A DNA stretch of 64,000 bases from Cyathus striatus (GCA_025738555.1 JAOVFP010000009.1:1612001-1676000); one strand, 5' to 3'. Positions 33,860 to 47,129 are shown, counted from the first letter of the stretch. Program-made: numbers and translations. The notes: generated from the letters alone by a model not told the origin.

Positions 33860-36800
33860 AATATAATACAGGGATATATTTTTAATTTCAATTCATTAAA
33901 TAGTTACAAGTTCTTAGTTAGAAATTTAAATTATTTTGATTATTTCTAATATATATTTTGCAGCAGAATGTCTTTAATACATTGCCAAAGAATGTTTCTG
34001 TTATTCTTCTAAGAAATTTCAAATATCTAATAAAAATTAAGCAGCTTATTATATAAAGTATTGTGTGGACAAAAAAGTACAAAAAATTTCTTGATTTCAT
34101 AAATATTATGTCCACTTTGGGGAGAAATATGTGTCATATTTTAACCAAATTAAGTGACAGAATCATGGTTAAATATGACAGTCCTGTCTGGGTCTGGGTC
34201 TTGAAGATGGTGTCAACTCATCCCATCACATCCCCAAGAAGCTGATGCCAGTGTGCATTATCATTTCAGCATGTCAGCACATCATCAATCATAATATTAC
34301 AGAGTAATGATGTCCGCTGTAGTCAGATGTGTGTGAAAAACTATGGGTGTGGGGTGCTGATTAGATGGGTATGGGAGGTACTTGTGCAAGTGAGCATGAA
34401 TATAATATACAAATGTTCTACTCTTCTGTTCCACTGATTTCAAGTGATTGTAATGTGATTCCAGTTATGGGATGCTTATCGAGTTCTACAGGACTGAACA
34501 GCCACGCAGGAATACCTAAAATAGTGCAAGTGAAAGTTATGAAGAAAATGGTTATGTTCGTTAAGACAAAGGCCCTTGTAGGTGTTAGATACATTCAAAG
34601 TTTATGCCTATGCTGACATTGTTTTAGGTTGTCTATACACATGCATCCTCGAATGGCTACAGAGAATTACAACTATTGTGATGTACATTGAAAAAAAATT
34701 GTCGCTGGTCATCTGCGTAGAGGGAAAGAAATCTCTAACTTGCAAATTAACAATTATATCAAAACTAGCAGAATGTGAAAGTTTGATCTCGTTGCAGCAG
34801 CAAGAGATTCATCAGAAACTGTTGCTTCTCCTTGTAGCTGGAGGTACAATGCAGGGATAGGTTTGAGTGTCTACAGGTGAATATAAAATTAGTCAATGAT
34901 GTATGTTACTCACCCCTCAGCTGAAAGTATGGGTTGAATGGTGAGAGGTTTCACACAGAGAGTACAACTAGGAACACAAGATTCCGGAAGCACAATGTCA
35001 GCTGTGTAGTCGTTTAGTGAGAAGACTTGACAAGGACTACTGAGGGGAATGTCATAAGTTTAAGTTTTGTTTGTTCCTTCGTTTCTTTTCTTTGCTTATT
35101 CATGTCACAATAAACACCTATCCTCGTGAACTCTTTGACTTGTTATCATCTTTCATATCAGTAAGTTTTATCCATTTGTCTTCATCATTTATTCCCATAA
35201 CCATTACTTCTTTCAGTCCCAACCAATGACGTAATGGCGGCATGCATTCTTTCCTTTTTCAATCCTTTTTGTCTACTTAATTTAAGTAACAGCCAATTCT
35301 TGTCTACTGTCCTGTCTGCAATCGAATGAGCAGCTGCGAACGAATGGAAGCCGGGGCGGTAGTATGACGCGCAGTATACCGAAATTTGTGGCACAAAAAT
35401 CACTGCAACATACGACACTGGGTTCTTTTGTGAGTATTTAGTCGTTCTTTCTCATTACTTATAAATCATTGTCTATCAGGGCACCATTCCATGACAGTGG
35501 TTCGGACATGGAACCACACTACACAGTCCATGGGTTCAAGTCGAGTGGAAAAGCTGTTGCTACTATGCACATATACTTGCATACCCAGGAGGTTTACTTC
35601 CATAACAGTGGGGCGAATTGGGGCAGATCAGGAATTCTTTGAATGGATTTCAACAAGGATTGCAAACATCTTTAAATATAATTTGAATTATAGTAAACTA
35701 GTTTGTAAACCATTGTTTATTGTACATACTTATATCTTGTTGTATATCTTCGTAATATGGATATGGAAGGGAATGGAATTGTATATTAATACTAATTATT
35801 ATCAAAGAAGGACTAGGACATGGTTCATACAAATAAGAAAATGTTTAGTTATTTCGAGAATGTTACGAAGATTTACAAATGCATACAGCCTACACATGAA
35901 AGCTCCTCATAGCAAAACTGAATTGTGAGCATGCACTTACCTCTTTATTCACTTAAGTAACACTTGGCCCTCAATGTAAGTGAATCGATCACGAAGCGGA
36001 GGGTCGTGTTCACTGTGTTGCCTTAGCTGGACTATATAATTATGGAGTTCATGGAATCAATGGGCTCTATGTAAGTATATGGAAAACACATGTCCTTTTC
36101 TACATCACCTATGGAATTACTTCCTGCTTGGTAATCATACAAGGGATAAAGAAATAAAACTGTCTTATAGAATAGCTAAGTGTGCTAGCCATTCGTTGTA
36201 GTTGAATTACTGAAGTTCTGCACGTAGTCTCGGGATTTATAATAATTGAACTTGGTACACGCAGAATGTTAACCAAGCTATAATTATTCTGTGGTACTAA
36301 TAGTTTGAATGTATTTATAGCTCTTGTGAATGCAAGGCGTACATTATGAAAGTTCCTAATTTGTATTTATCTCCTAAAAAGTGTATTCACTGTTGAGAAG
36401 ATAAGTATCTGAAATGCAGTGCACTCACCTGGTGGATCGGGGAGAAAACAACGATGAGGTACGAGGGTCGTTGCCTGAAACTGGGTAACTTGAGTGCAGT
36501 TGGTTCCTTATGATACCAAATCTAGCTGGGAGCCCTTGTTCGAAAGGCAAAATCGGAATAGGCAAGCATGGTCAGCCACATGATTTAGTTATGTTAAACT
36601 TTCGGAGGCAGTACCGGTATGCAGTAGTCAGCAGCAAAGTACGTTACAGGATCCAAGGGAGTTTTAGTATATACTATAGTCAATACATTCCTTGAATCAG
36701 CTGTATTGCATCTAAATGTGTTCTATTATAAAACCATGTGTTTAGTGAATCAAGTGCATGTCTTGTGTGTGTCCCTACATAACAGTAACTTTCTTGGAGA

Positions 36801-37660
36801 GTCCACTTGGTCTCATTGTGCATTAGTATACAACTGGAATACAGACTTATCTTTCATATATCTATACTAGATGTGATTTCTCCACCGTAGTATAGGAATT
36901 CTCCCACTCACCAGTTTGTAACTACAGTCAAGTAGGCATACAAATATTAGTATATCAGTGGATCAGCAGGGAGCAGGTCATTGAGGGCCAGTCCCCCGGG
37001 TTATCAAACATCATACATAGCTTGAGTGTGATCATTGCTGCCTTTATAGTCTTTGTTGGTGGTGGATGTGGTTGGTGTCATATATGAAGACTGGGAGAAA
37101 TAGGCCTGATAATATATTACACTTACATCTGTATTGAAGCAAGTTAAGACTTTCATAGCTACTACAGTTCAAGTGCATCTCGAAATGCCAGCGACAATTA
37201 TGGTAAGTGAAATGATTAGAATATTGTTGGCTGGCAAAATTGTATGGTATATACTCCCAAGAATTTCATTCAAAGTATATAGACAGACCCTTTGTATATC
37301 ATGGTGCATCTTTACATAATTAGATGTCAGAGGGCTTGCACCAGTAACCGTTAGTGCTGCCAATTGTACCATAACAGTATATGGCCATAGATGGTTCAAG
37401 GCTTTCATATATACTTAATTAATGCTATTTTCGAACTTGAAAGAATAAAATGAGAGTAATAATTCAACAGGTCAAAGAAAAAGGAAGGTCAGAACAAACA
37501 TAAATGTTAAACAAGACCACTAACCAGTGAGACAGTGTTTCGTTTCCGATAAATCGGATTCATCTTCATTCATGTCTTAACTGGCCTATTGTTTTCTTCA
37601 GAATCCTATTGAATATATCAGATAACTATAAATCATTCAAAAAAAAGAAGGAAAAACACA
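33860..37660. other. No confident gene; one dispersed repeat
   Basis: AT-rich stretch with many short frames and no motif I can support. It includes copy 2 of the dispersed repeat (36731-36847), and GGCTTGCACC words at 33380 and 37332. A minus-strand frame at 35185-35418 (WLLLKLSRQKGLKKERMHAA) looks protein-like, but I cannot place it in a family. Confidence 0.45.
36731..36847. repeat. Dispersed repeat, copy 2
   Basis: Second copy of the segment at 33421-33544, roughly 80 percent identical by eye and in the same orientation. Differences include several CG to CA or TG changes (GTGCGTGTCTCG versus GTGCATGTCTTG), as in the other repeats of this window. Confidence 0.65.
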
Positions 37661-37673
37661 CCAGCAGATGGGA

Positions 37674-38027
37674 TCACACACTCTCACTAAAATTATCATG
37701 ATGACTCTTCATTGCTGCCAATTTCTTAGAAGCTCCTGTAGTATGCTTCTGCTTAGAGGGTAGCTTACTGGGCAGGAGAAACGGCTATCTAAGAAGCAAT
37801 TTGTAACTGATACACATGAAGGAGAACCATACCTCTTCATTAGTGATGATAACATTGTCACTATCATCCTCCTCTGCTCCTTCGGAGTCTGATTTCTCTA
37901 ACAACGGAAGAAACTCGATATCAGTCAAATCATTGTTGGCATTGTTGGCAGTCTCAAACTCTACATGACTTGGATTTGGCTTTGGCTGATGTAGTTTAAT
38001 CGGATTCCAGGGCCTGAAGCGACTCAA
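37674..38027 (-). CDS. Small hypothetical protein (101 aa, two exons)
   Basis: Exon 1 38027-37833 (65 codons), a 48-bp GT-AG intron 37832-37785, exon 2 37784-37674 ending TGA. The product starts MSRFRPWNPIKLHQPKPNP, has an acidic centre (SDSEGAEEDDSDNVIITNEE) and a basic Ser/Lys-rich end (KLPSKQKHTTGASKKLAAMK). It lies about 235 bp downstream of the Spt5-like gene on the same strand. It might be a separate gene or a detached part of that acidic protein. No family recognised. Confidence 0.5.
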
Positions 38028-38261
38028 GCTTTCCAGATTCCTAGAGCTTCACCAAACAATATACATGTAGATCATGTAAATACTATACATCAATCTGAAG
38101 CCCATAGAATGCAGACTAGATTTCGTCTATCTGATCAGTATATACATATACCTGTATGTGAACATCCTCTTGTATTATTTGTGTAGTATAGTATAGTATG
38201 TCATATTAATTCCAATAGTGCTTATGGTCAAAGATATAGGTATATCTCCAAATTCTACATG

Positions 38262-41251
38262 TTACTTCCCCAAAAATACTCCAAGATCATGAGTTGGTAT
38301 ATTTTTCCTCTTACTGTTTTCATATCTAAGCTTTCCTTTCCAAGGATGGACTGTGGTCTCATCCCCGTTCATTGCATATACCTGGAATTCTTGTCCAAAT
38401 AAAGCAAAGTTTCCTGGATTCACTACTATAACATGTTGGATCATTCTCTCTGGAGATACTATCCATACAAATCTTGCAGGTATATCAATGCACCCTTCAG
38501 GGCCGGTAGGATCGGCATCTAAGTCAAGTCGGAAACGCTTTGTGGTGTTCACCAACTCGACAAAGTTGCCAATTTGGTTTTTGTAACATCCATTTTCAAA
38601 TCCTGTGTCGTCAGGTGTCGGAAAAGAGCTGGCAATGATAACACACAGTTTTTTTCTTTTTAAATCCGATTTATATTCGACTAGCCATGTGATCCAATGT
38701 CCTGTATTAATATTGTTAGCATTGACATATCATCTATTGCTGTACAATTACACACCATCGAAACAATCTGATGAGTCGGGTCCAGCATTGGTGGGAATGG
38801 TTGCAGTGCCTGCTACAAACATACCCATTGACTCCAGAAGCAAAGCAGATGGTTGCAATGGAAGATGTGAAGGGTTGTTCTCAGGAACTATGAATGTATC
38901 TGATAAGTCTCATGAGTTTGTCTAATGATCTGAAGAACTAACTACGATGATGAAAAGATAACAATTCAAGATCTTCAATATTGGAACTAGAACCTGGCTT
39001 CGTGTGGTGTGAGATGGTAATCAAATAATAATGTGATAAAGCTACCTGTGGAGTTTTTGAACTGGGATTCCACGCAGGCGTCTGTGATCCAATCCCATAA
39101 TTGTGTTCCCAATGTGGTGTTGAACAAGGAGGTAATGGTTGTTCAGGAAGACTTCTGGAATCTGGAACATTTGTCGTCAAATTATTAAATCTGTAAAGTA
39201 TTATTAGATACTGGCGGAAGCATAATGTACTGTGTAGATACCCAGGGATGAATATATCCTTCAATGACACACTCTCGCAGCGATTTGAAGTCATCAGATG
39301 CATCTGTATCTCCACTACTGCGACACCATTGAAATTTACATCTTGTAGTATTCCAAGCTCTCCTTTCAGAGGACCAGCTTTGATTATAACATAATGCCTA
39401 TATAAAGATTTATAGCAATTGTTTCACATGAGCCTGTCATCTATTGAAACGGGCTCAGTACAATTGCTAGGTGAGCTTGCAGGGAGTCTGCCGAAATCGC
39501 TATCCTGCCACCTAAATGTCGTATTTCGATGAACTTCATTGCAGAAGTCTAAATTTGAAGATAGGACCTGTATGTGGTTACTCTACGTAATATTAGAATA
39601 TATATATGATGTTATTCCCCAGGTGAATATTACCTTCTTCAGTGGAAAAGTGACCATCATGATATTGTCCTCTCCAATCCTCCCATATGGTTCAGTGTTG
39701 ATAACCATTCCAACCGATCCTTCATGCTTGCCAGAAATCACTCAAACACAATCTCCGAGCTTAAAGCATTTCTGCAACAGACTTAATGGATATACGAATA
39801 TACTTGTATGTGAATTGGCAAGTCTTAACATTGCATTATCTTCTTGGATATCCTGGACAGAAGCAATAGAGTATGTTCCATGATTTAGTGATACCTTTAC
39901 CTGATCACCTATTCGTATGCTTGATGCCAGTATTGCGCATCTCGTGTGGTCCAGAATTTGAGCAGGTACATGCCTGCAGTTCTGGAAAGCTCTTAGCTCT
40001 GTCATTGTTGGAATCGCTTCAACCTGGTAGAATTTTTCAATATCAAGTTTTCGTTGTAGAATAAATCCTTCCATTGTATAGAATGAACCACGAAAAAGAT
40101 ATCCAGTGATAACATTTTTATCAGAACCTTCGTGTTGAACCACAAATTTATCTGGGCTTGTCTTTTTTGTGAGATCGGGGTTAAACAGATTACAGTGTGG
40201 GCGAGACTGAAGAGCCTGGGGACCACTTTCGTTTCAAAGATCTCTTGTAGATCACTCGTGGAAGATGAATAACGTCAATCTGCAGAGTGTGCTGGCATAC
40301 ATTCGTGATGAAGGTGAGGTCGTAACGGTATTTCCCTTTCAACCTTACCCAAGTGTGCTGAGAAGGTATGTATGTTGACCTGTTAACTTTGTAGAAAGAA
40401 ACCCACGCCTCGGTCGGTGCTGGGCAGATGTATTTGGAATATATGTCTTGATAAATAGAAGTGACGGCCTGAATGTCGCTGATGTTACGAGCCTCGACAT
40501 ATACGTGACCCGGAATAACCACTGATGCAAATGCACTGTGTATATGCTTTGAGCCAGCTTGATATGAGAGTGTGTGTACAATAAGCTCCTCTGTTCCATC
40601 CTGTGAAATCATATTACAGTTGTTTTCAACATAACAGGCTCGAATTCCACTTACCTTCACTGGGACATCAAATAATGGCCAGTCATCATCGTGTATTCCC
40701 TCATGGCTAATAGAATGCTTGTTCTCAGTAAGCTGTGAATTGGTTTCCTTTGGTGATTCGCTACTTCCTTCATTGTTCCCGTACTTGTCGAGCAAGTATG
40801 AAATGAAACCGTGGTTTGGTACTGATTCAACAGCACATGTTAATGCCAGCCGGCTGATAGGGATATTATCTTTGTCGTCCGTGCCATCGATATCCTCATC
40901 ATCGAAATGGTTGTCGATGAAGTCATCTATGCAATTAGCATAATATTACCTCTTGAAGGTCATAATACATACCAGCACAGTCTGTGTCTGCTTCATCATC
41001 AGTGGGCGACTCTGTTGATACCTCAGCTTCCAAATCTAAGAACAACTTCTCTTCATTAGCATCAGGCCCAATATCTTATACTCTTCAGCTCTTACCTCTA
41101 CAAGCCGTCTCTTGGTTGTTTTCTTTTTCATACTGCTCACACTAGGTGGTTGAGAGATAGGTATCTCATCGTCAGGGTCGTTGTACCATGTAATGTCATG
41201 GGCCTCCTTCAATGTGCCATTTTGATTTAAAGCGCAGTTTTCTTCACTCAT
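38262..41251 (-). pseudogene. Spt5-like transcription elongation factor, decayed
   Basis: Spt5 binds RNA polymerase II with Spt4 in the nucleus. The start MSEENCALNQNG is at 41251. Introns at 41095-41036, 40972-40927, 40655-40601 and 39633-39583 are required. An acidic N-terminus (DDEADTD, DDEDIDGTDDKD) is followed by a NusG-like domain (EELIVHTLSYQAGSKH, SAFASVVIPGHVYVEA). KOW-like segments follow: IRIGDQVKVSLNHGTYSIAS, VISGKHEGSVGMVINTE and KAGPLKGELGILQDVN. A CTR-like motif GSQTPAWNPSSKTP comes next, then a long C-terminal region ending at 38262. A one-base frameshift occurs near 40222 (in a C-run), and TGA at 39744-39742 (CV-R-VISGKHEG) replaces Arg. It resembles the Spt5-like duplicates of Agaricomycetes rather than the single essential gene. 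Confidence 0.72.
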
Positions 41252-41344
41252 TGTATATACTATCCTAACTACGCTGAATACTACTTTTCCGGAGTCAATG
41301 CAAATAGAGCAGAAGAAAAAATTAAAAAAGGCGAGGTTCAATAA

Positions 41345-43300
41345 GTTAATCCAAAATCATCTTCTTGAGGGCAGGTTGAATGTTGGACCATCACGTGATG
41401 ATGTTGAATTTTGACCAGCATAAGCATTCTGTGATTTGGTTGTGATACTTACTCCATCTAATGAATTAGCTCAACATTGTTCATTTAGCCATGTGCAATA
41501 AGTGTGGTCGTAATATATTCACTTCTGTCTAATAGATACATATGGTAATACTGTAGATAGATATATTTGTGAAATTGATGTCATCTACGACAGCTTTTTG
41601 AGGCTTCAGTAATTGCCATTATAATCCCCATGATCTCAAAGCATTCACCCAAGGGCCAACGTTGCTCTTTGTAAACATTGCCGGTATTTATATCATGAAC
41701 TCAGTAATTATATTGAAAACTATTAACTTTATCTAAGGTAATGGCATTCACTTTTAAATTGATAGAATAAGGCCGGCAAGCAGGCACCAGTGCGGCACAG
41801 CCCACTACCATTAAATATATGCTAAGTATTGATTTGTGGTCATTATAGTGTAAAGTAAGAAGTAGAGACTGCATAAACGGTAGTTGCCGTAGTTGTCTTC
41901 AAAATATAGAAAGCCATTGTCACCATAATAGTACTGCGGGTAAGATGATGTGGAAGATGTTTCCAGGTTGAAGGAAATTCCAAAACAAAGAATTTGCAAG
42001 CGGATAGCACATCTGTCTATCCACAGGTCCTAGTGAGGGGTCAAAGTAATCTGTATTCAAAGAATGTAAAGTACTGTACTTAAATAAGTACAGAACAATG
42101 TAAATGAGCAGAGAACTAAAAAGAGAAATGAGGCCGATTCTACGGTACAGGCAAATTGCCTGCTCTACAATGATTCAAAGAGCTCTTCTTTTCTCTTTAA
42201 ACTTAATATATTAGGAAAGAGTGGGTCTTCCATGTATGCATTAGTCTGTCGTTCCGGTTCATCTTCTCTTACACTTACTAACACACTATATGATTTGATA
42301 CTCTTTGGTATTCTGTAAAGGTATCTCATCAGTATACAGTTCAATGGGCTTTGAATTACTAGACTGAACAGGTGCGGTTGCAGCCATCAGTGGTCTATTT
42401 TCGAATTTTAGTCCTAGCTCTTTGAACATAAGTATTCCGTAAATGATCATCACTTCCTTTCAAGGTCAAATATTCTGAATCATCTGTTGTTGGCCCAATT
42501 TGCAAAGGAGTATTTCTTCGTAGTCAGGACAACGGGTCTACATTAGAGTGTATATGACCTGCTCTATGGATAAATTTCATATTTGGAAAGCCTGAGAATA
42601 CTCACCCCCAGGTTAATAATTGTCAATTTACATTTTGAAAAGTACGGCTCCATGTTAAGGTTGTGCGATCAGTTATACAAAATATATACTCACCTTCTAA
42701 AATTGGCTGGAATTTAATGAGACCCTTCCTCAATGCCAAAGCCTCTCATTCCATTGGGGAGTAGTTTCGTTCAGCTGGCTGTAGGACACGAGACCAATAA
42801 GACACTACTCTTTTAATATGCACTACAGTGTCTTCAATTTTTTTAAATACATATATATACGTACCATTAGATAGAGATGCACCTCAGTCATTATATCATA
42901 CAATAACACTAAGGTGAGACTTATAGCTTACAATCTTTATATCACATACTGACAGTACATGTAGTTTACTATTACTCACTACGTGTATAGGTACAGTTGT
43001 TATATCAGTTATATCATACAACAATACTGAGTTTATTATTACTCACTATGTAACATGTATAGGTTATTCCTTTCGATGCAGTCTCCTTTCTGTGGTATAT
43101 CAGTCGTTTTGGAATCTTTGACAAGGCTAGTAACAAGATCCAGTATCAATTCTCCACCTTTAAATGCCTTCTCCAATCTCTTATATACCTTTGTTCCTCT
43201 CAGATCTCTGATGTAACAATTTAATCATATCGTCGTGAGTCCTGGTAATAAAGTGTGATCTCCAGTTGCATTTATTGTGATGACATTTCCCTCAGTGTAT
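41345..43300. other. No gene recognised
   Basis: Contains the single word TTCTTGAGGGCAGG at 41362-41375, which is one arm of the foldback at 51985-52073. A loose duplication lies around 42890-43070 (TATATCATACAA...ATTACTCACTA twice). Otherwise AT-rich, with no motif-bearing frames. Confidence 0.45.
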
Positions 43301-43303
43301 GAC

Positions 43304-43584
43304 TCAGTTATTAAGCTCTAGATGTGCTAGTACCTTGAATGCATGTCCATTTTCATTAATTAATGGAGATGATGATAGTGAATTATCAACCTTGAGCTTT
43401 CGACCACAATCACTGAACTGAAGATAGGTTTTGGTAGGTTCTCGCACAATAGATATGCTGTACTGGTTGTAAAGGTGAAAGTAGCTTGAAGTCGAGCAGC
43501 AGGCTGTCCACCAGTGCCAGCACATGCTTGCATAAGCCCCTCGACTACAATGGTTTCTATCTGCCCTATCACAAACTCAAGCAA
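43304..43584 (-). pseudogene. Conserved-looking ORF pair split by frameshift
   Basis: One minus frame gives MLEFVIGQIETIVVEGLMQA then CAGTGGQPAARLQATFTFTT; the overlapping frame continues REPTKTYLQFSDCGRKLKV and SSPLINENGHAFKVLAHLEL. The two pieces abut with a one-base shift near 43450 and read as one protein segment. Composition is protein-like, unlike surrounding sequence. I cannot name the family. Confidence 0.5.
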
Positions 43585-43809
43585 GGGCTTGCTTTCGGGT
43601 AGACATTGTCAGGCATGATTTTTGATTATATATAATGCATGCAAATGCACTGTATACCACAATTAAAGAAATTGCACAGTCATGTCACATGACTGAATAC
43701 TTCACACCATCACATGATACAGTATACTACTAATCAAATATACCCAATACCATACATGAACAAACCAATACCTTACATGAACAAATAACTTTAAATCACC
43801 ATTAAACAT

Positions 43810-44480
43810 CATACACATATCAATAATTAATCGCTTGCACGAACAATGCACTAACAAAGGATAATATGACACTCTTTCATTGTGTTATTCATCCATTGTA
43901 TGAAGACAATGAGAGACTATTTATATACAACTCCATTGTTTTCAATCCTATTGTTCATAATAAATGAACTGCATTGTACTATTCACCTATTGTTGAAGAC
44001 AATGAGAAAACTATTTATATACAACTCCATTGTTTTCAATGCTATTGTTCATAACTAATGAACTACATTGTGCTATTTACCCATTGTCTGAGGACAATGC
44101 AAAAACTATTTATATATGACACTATTGTTTTCACCACCATTGTTCATAATAAATGAACTGCATTGTACTGTTCATTTAATATTTGAAGACAATGTGGAAC
44201 TATTTATATATAACTCCATTGTTTTTCACTGCCATTGTTCACACAATGGCAGATAGGTATCTATTGTTCACTACTCCATTGTTATAAAAATGGATTCCTA
44301 TTGTTCTTGCCCAGAACAATGTAGCTCTTTATTTAGAACAATGTAATTTATTACACATTGTTCTAACATAAGCTATTGTTCTCTGCTGACTAACCCTCAA
44401 ATACCATTGTCCTGTACAGCCTTAGATCTGAAATCTACACTTGCACATTACCCATTTTGGAGAACAATGTAGGATGGTAG
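43810..44480. promoter_or_regulatory. Dense CATTGTT/AACAATG array
   Basis: About 30 occurrences of ATTGT or its complement ACAAT in 670 bp, in both orientations, many as the full CATTGTTC or GAACAATG. Part of the array (43865-44260) is a ~95-bp tandem repeat in about four copies, but the motif keeps recurring to 44475 outside it, where the spacing is irregular. The core matches the known HMG-box (SOX/MAT-type) recognition word AACAATG. It could equally be subterminal transposase-binding repeats of an unseen transposon. Confidence 0.6.
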
Positions 44481-44516
44481 AGTGGGAATTGGATTACTAA
44501 GCAGGTTGGAAAAAGG

Positions 44517-44523
44517 TATATAA
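44517..44523 (+). promoter_or_regulatory. TATA box candidate
   Basis: TATATAA followed by GGAGGGCAG, about 40 bp downstream of the last AACAATG word of the array. Downstream sequence to 44760 is rich in CAGTCA/CAGTAA words, like an untranslated leader, and has no clear ORF on the plus strand. Confidence 0.4.
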
Positions 44524-44529
44524 GGAGGG

Positions 44530-45740
44530 CAGTTTGGCAGTAGATAGATAGCTACCCACCCCCCAGTAGTCTCACCCATTTGTCATTAGTCATCAGTTAT
44601 TAGTACAGTTTTATCAGCACAGCCAGTTCAGTCAGAAATAGTATCAGTATCAGCAAACAGTAAACAGATCAGTAACAGTCACAGTATTAGTCAGAAGTCA
44701 CAGTCACAGTCAGAGTAACAGTAACAGAAGCAGAATCGGTCATAGGTCAAGTCTTAAGCAAGTTAAGCATTGATCTATACAATATACACATCAGATATAG
44801 CACCAAGTCTATAGTGTGTACTATACCCCTTTCATTATACTTGACATTGTATACAGCCTTTGCTGTACAATATCCTTCACATTCAGTTCTATACAATTCA
44901 TACAGCTTTGCTGTACAAGATCACCCATTAAATTACCAAGAATATCCTTGCTAAATATTTCCTGACACTCAGGTGTTGTAACACGAACAAAGTCGATTCC
45001 TGTTAGCACCTCAGATTATCTTAATCTTAAACGACAATGTTCTGTCTGTGAAACCATGCAATTTGTCCAGATCAACCTGTTCAATGAAGCAGTCACACCA
45101 TGATGGGCAGTACACATCACCCAGACACGATACACTCCAATAGAACAGTTCTGACAGGGACTATCACTAGTCCAATCAATGAGGTATGCAGTTTGTACTA
45201 CCAATTCAACTTTATATGTATCATAGAGTTAAAATTCTGTGGTCGAAAGTTACTGTACTACTAGAGTGATGGTACAAATACAGTATTGAAGTTGCAACAA
45301 TTACTGTTTTGTATCGCATTCGTATATAATGTTAATCTTTTGTCTATTTTGCTTAAGTTATGATGATTACGGAAGAACTTAGATTATCAGAGATTGTAAA
45401 AAAATTGCATTTGGTAAATGCAACAGTGGTGCGAAAGTAGGGCAGTGAGCTTGAGAAATTGGCACGCACATCCAAAATATGGCGCAGAGTTGGTGTAGAG
45501 CATGCAAACTGGTGCGCATGAATACTAAAAAGGGACACTGGACATATCTCTGAGGAGTAGCACTACCGAGAAGAAGTGGTGTGGGAAATGATTAAATGTG
45601 CGGTTTGAACACCATATTGCATCATTGTTTAGGTGCGCCATCCATAATTTCAGATATCATTTGACAATCAGTATAATTATAAATGAAGTTGAGAAGGTGT
45701 CTCTACTATAGCCTTGTTCTCGGTAATGTGTTCCCATTGC
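44530..45740. other. No confident gene
   Basis: CAGT-rich low-complexity leader-like sequence (44600-44740), then two short minus frames (44821-45009, 45016-45204) containing several Cys residues (SPCQNCSIGVYRVW, QQSCMNCIELNVKD). They might be remnants of one Cys-rich exon, but no family can be assigned. Confidence 0.4.
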
Positions 45741-45746
45741 AAGAAG

Positions 45747-46280
45747 TTACATTTTATCATAATATATTCGGTTCACATAATAGTCACCAATTGCCTCATG
45801 CAACATTATCCAACTTGCTTCAATTTCAGCCCTAAAGGCAGGAAGCTGACTGTAATACCGAGTTTCAGCGCTACCTGTTAGGCATGTAGGAACGAGGTCA
45901 CTGAGTTGCCTTTCAAGTGCCTTCAAACACTCACTCAAATGATTTACCTTATTCATTCAATTATGCAAATTGTCAGTATTTCTATCCCAACTCAGTATAA
46001 TATCAAGTTTAAGTTTATAATCAAATTGTGGTTCATGACTTACTGTAAAGCTCGGCTCCTCATGTTCAGTATTTCCTTGATTATTGTCCTTCGTTGACTG
46101 GGATGATTTTTGAGGTGGCCTTGGATGAGATTTGCATCGATCATTGTTACCAGAATCTGATTCACCATCCGATGCATTAGGATCAGGGTCGCCATTATTA
46201 AGTAGCACTTCTTTGTAGTTTGGTGGTTTCGACGGGTGGAGCTGGTTCTTGACCGAATAGATGTTGTACACTGCTAGCAT
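45747..46280 (-). CDS. Hypothetical protein, uncertain
   Basis: Two adjacent minus frames in register of a possible gene. The first (46280-45957) begins MLAVYNIYSVKNQLHPSKPP and is rich in Ser, Asp, Asn and Pro. The second (45956-45747) reads LSECLKALERQLSDLVPTCL and AFRAEIEASWIMLHEAIGDY, which looks helical. A stop lies between them (LHN, TGA, MNKV), with no obvious intron. Unknown function; may be a decayed gene. Confidence 0.35.
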
Positions 46281-46407
46281 TTGTATAGTTTGTTGAGTTC
46301 AAGAGGGCGAAAACTTATCACTTAGGGAAAATACATGTCTAATAGTCTCGTATTTCAGGAACTCTAAAGTACAGGGTACTCACCCGCTGTAAGTATTCTA
46401 ATCTACG

Positions 46408-46673
46408 TGTTATATCAGTACCTGGATTTAATAGAAAGTATACTAAGAGTCTTACCTCAGTGTTATTGTATGGTATAACGACTGAGGTATATGTGTATCT
46501 ACTGGTAGGTGTTTATATGTATCTGCAGGTGGCTATAATATAAAGATATAAAGAGAACATGTAAGTAGGTAGAAAGGTATGAAAGGTTAAGTAAAAGGGA
46601 GAAAGGGGACACATACATATGTGTGCTTACAGTTACACAGTGATATGAACGTTAAGTCCATTTCATATCAACA
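46408..46673 (-). repeat. Possible copia 3' LTR
   Basis: The copia pol frame ends CKEC-TGA, and that TGA lies inside TGTTGATATG, the usual start of a copia LTR on the minus strand. The other end is tentatively TGTTATATCA on the plus strand at 46408. No second LTR or target duplication was found, so the left limit is a guess. Confidence 0.35.
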
Positions 46674-47110
46674 CTCCTTGCATGGAGTCTTGGGAGACAG
46701 AAATTCAAGACCTAGGAATGCGCATAGTTGATTGAACTGTGGTCCGGGTAATGGTTTCATAAAGATATTGGCGATGTTGTCTTTTGTAGAAATATAAGAC
46801 AACTCGATGTTTCTATTTTGTAAGTTGTGATTATTCGCGAAGGAAATGAAATTATGCTTCATGCGCACATGGAGTAATGGATCGTCAGATAATGTGATAG
46901 CAGCTCGGTTATTGCATAGGATAGGGGTGGGTTTGGTGGTAGGCATATGTATGCTGTCAAATAAATGTTTGAGTTATATCCCTTCTTTGCATGCTTCGAA
47001 TGTGGCCATATATTCAGCTTCACACGAAGATCCTGTGACTGCTTTTTGTTTTTTGGAGCTCCAAGGTACTATACCAGAGCCTGGTGTGAATCCATAACCA
47101 CCAATGCTAC
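46668..47110 (-). pseudogene. pol: Ty1/copia RNase H domain fragment
   Basis: On the minus strand: GFTPGSGIVPWSSKKQ, EAEYMATFEACKEGI, a stop, then PTTKPTPILCNNRAAITLSD, VRMKHNFISFANNH and YISTKDNIANIFMKPLPGPQ. These are the C-terminal RNase H motifs of copia Pol (Cys-Asn-Asn-x-Ala, KH, TKDN-x-AD/AN). Upstream RT is absent; the sequence changes to an unrelated purine-rich block at about 47115. Confidence 0.82.
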
Positions 47111-47129
47111 GACGAGTAAAGAGGAAAAG

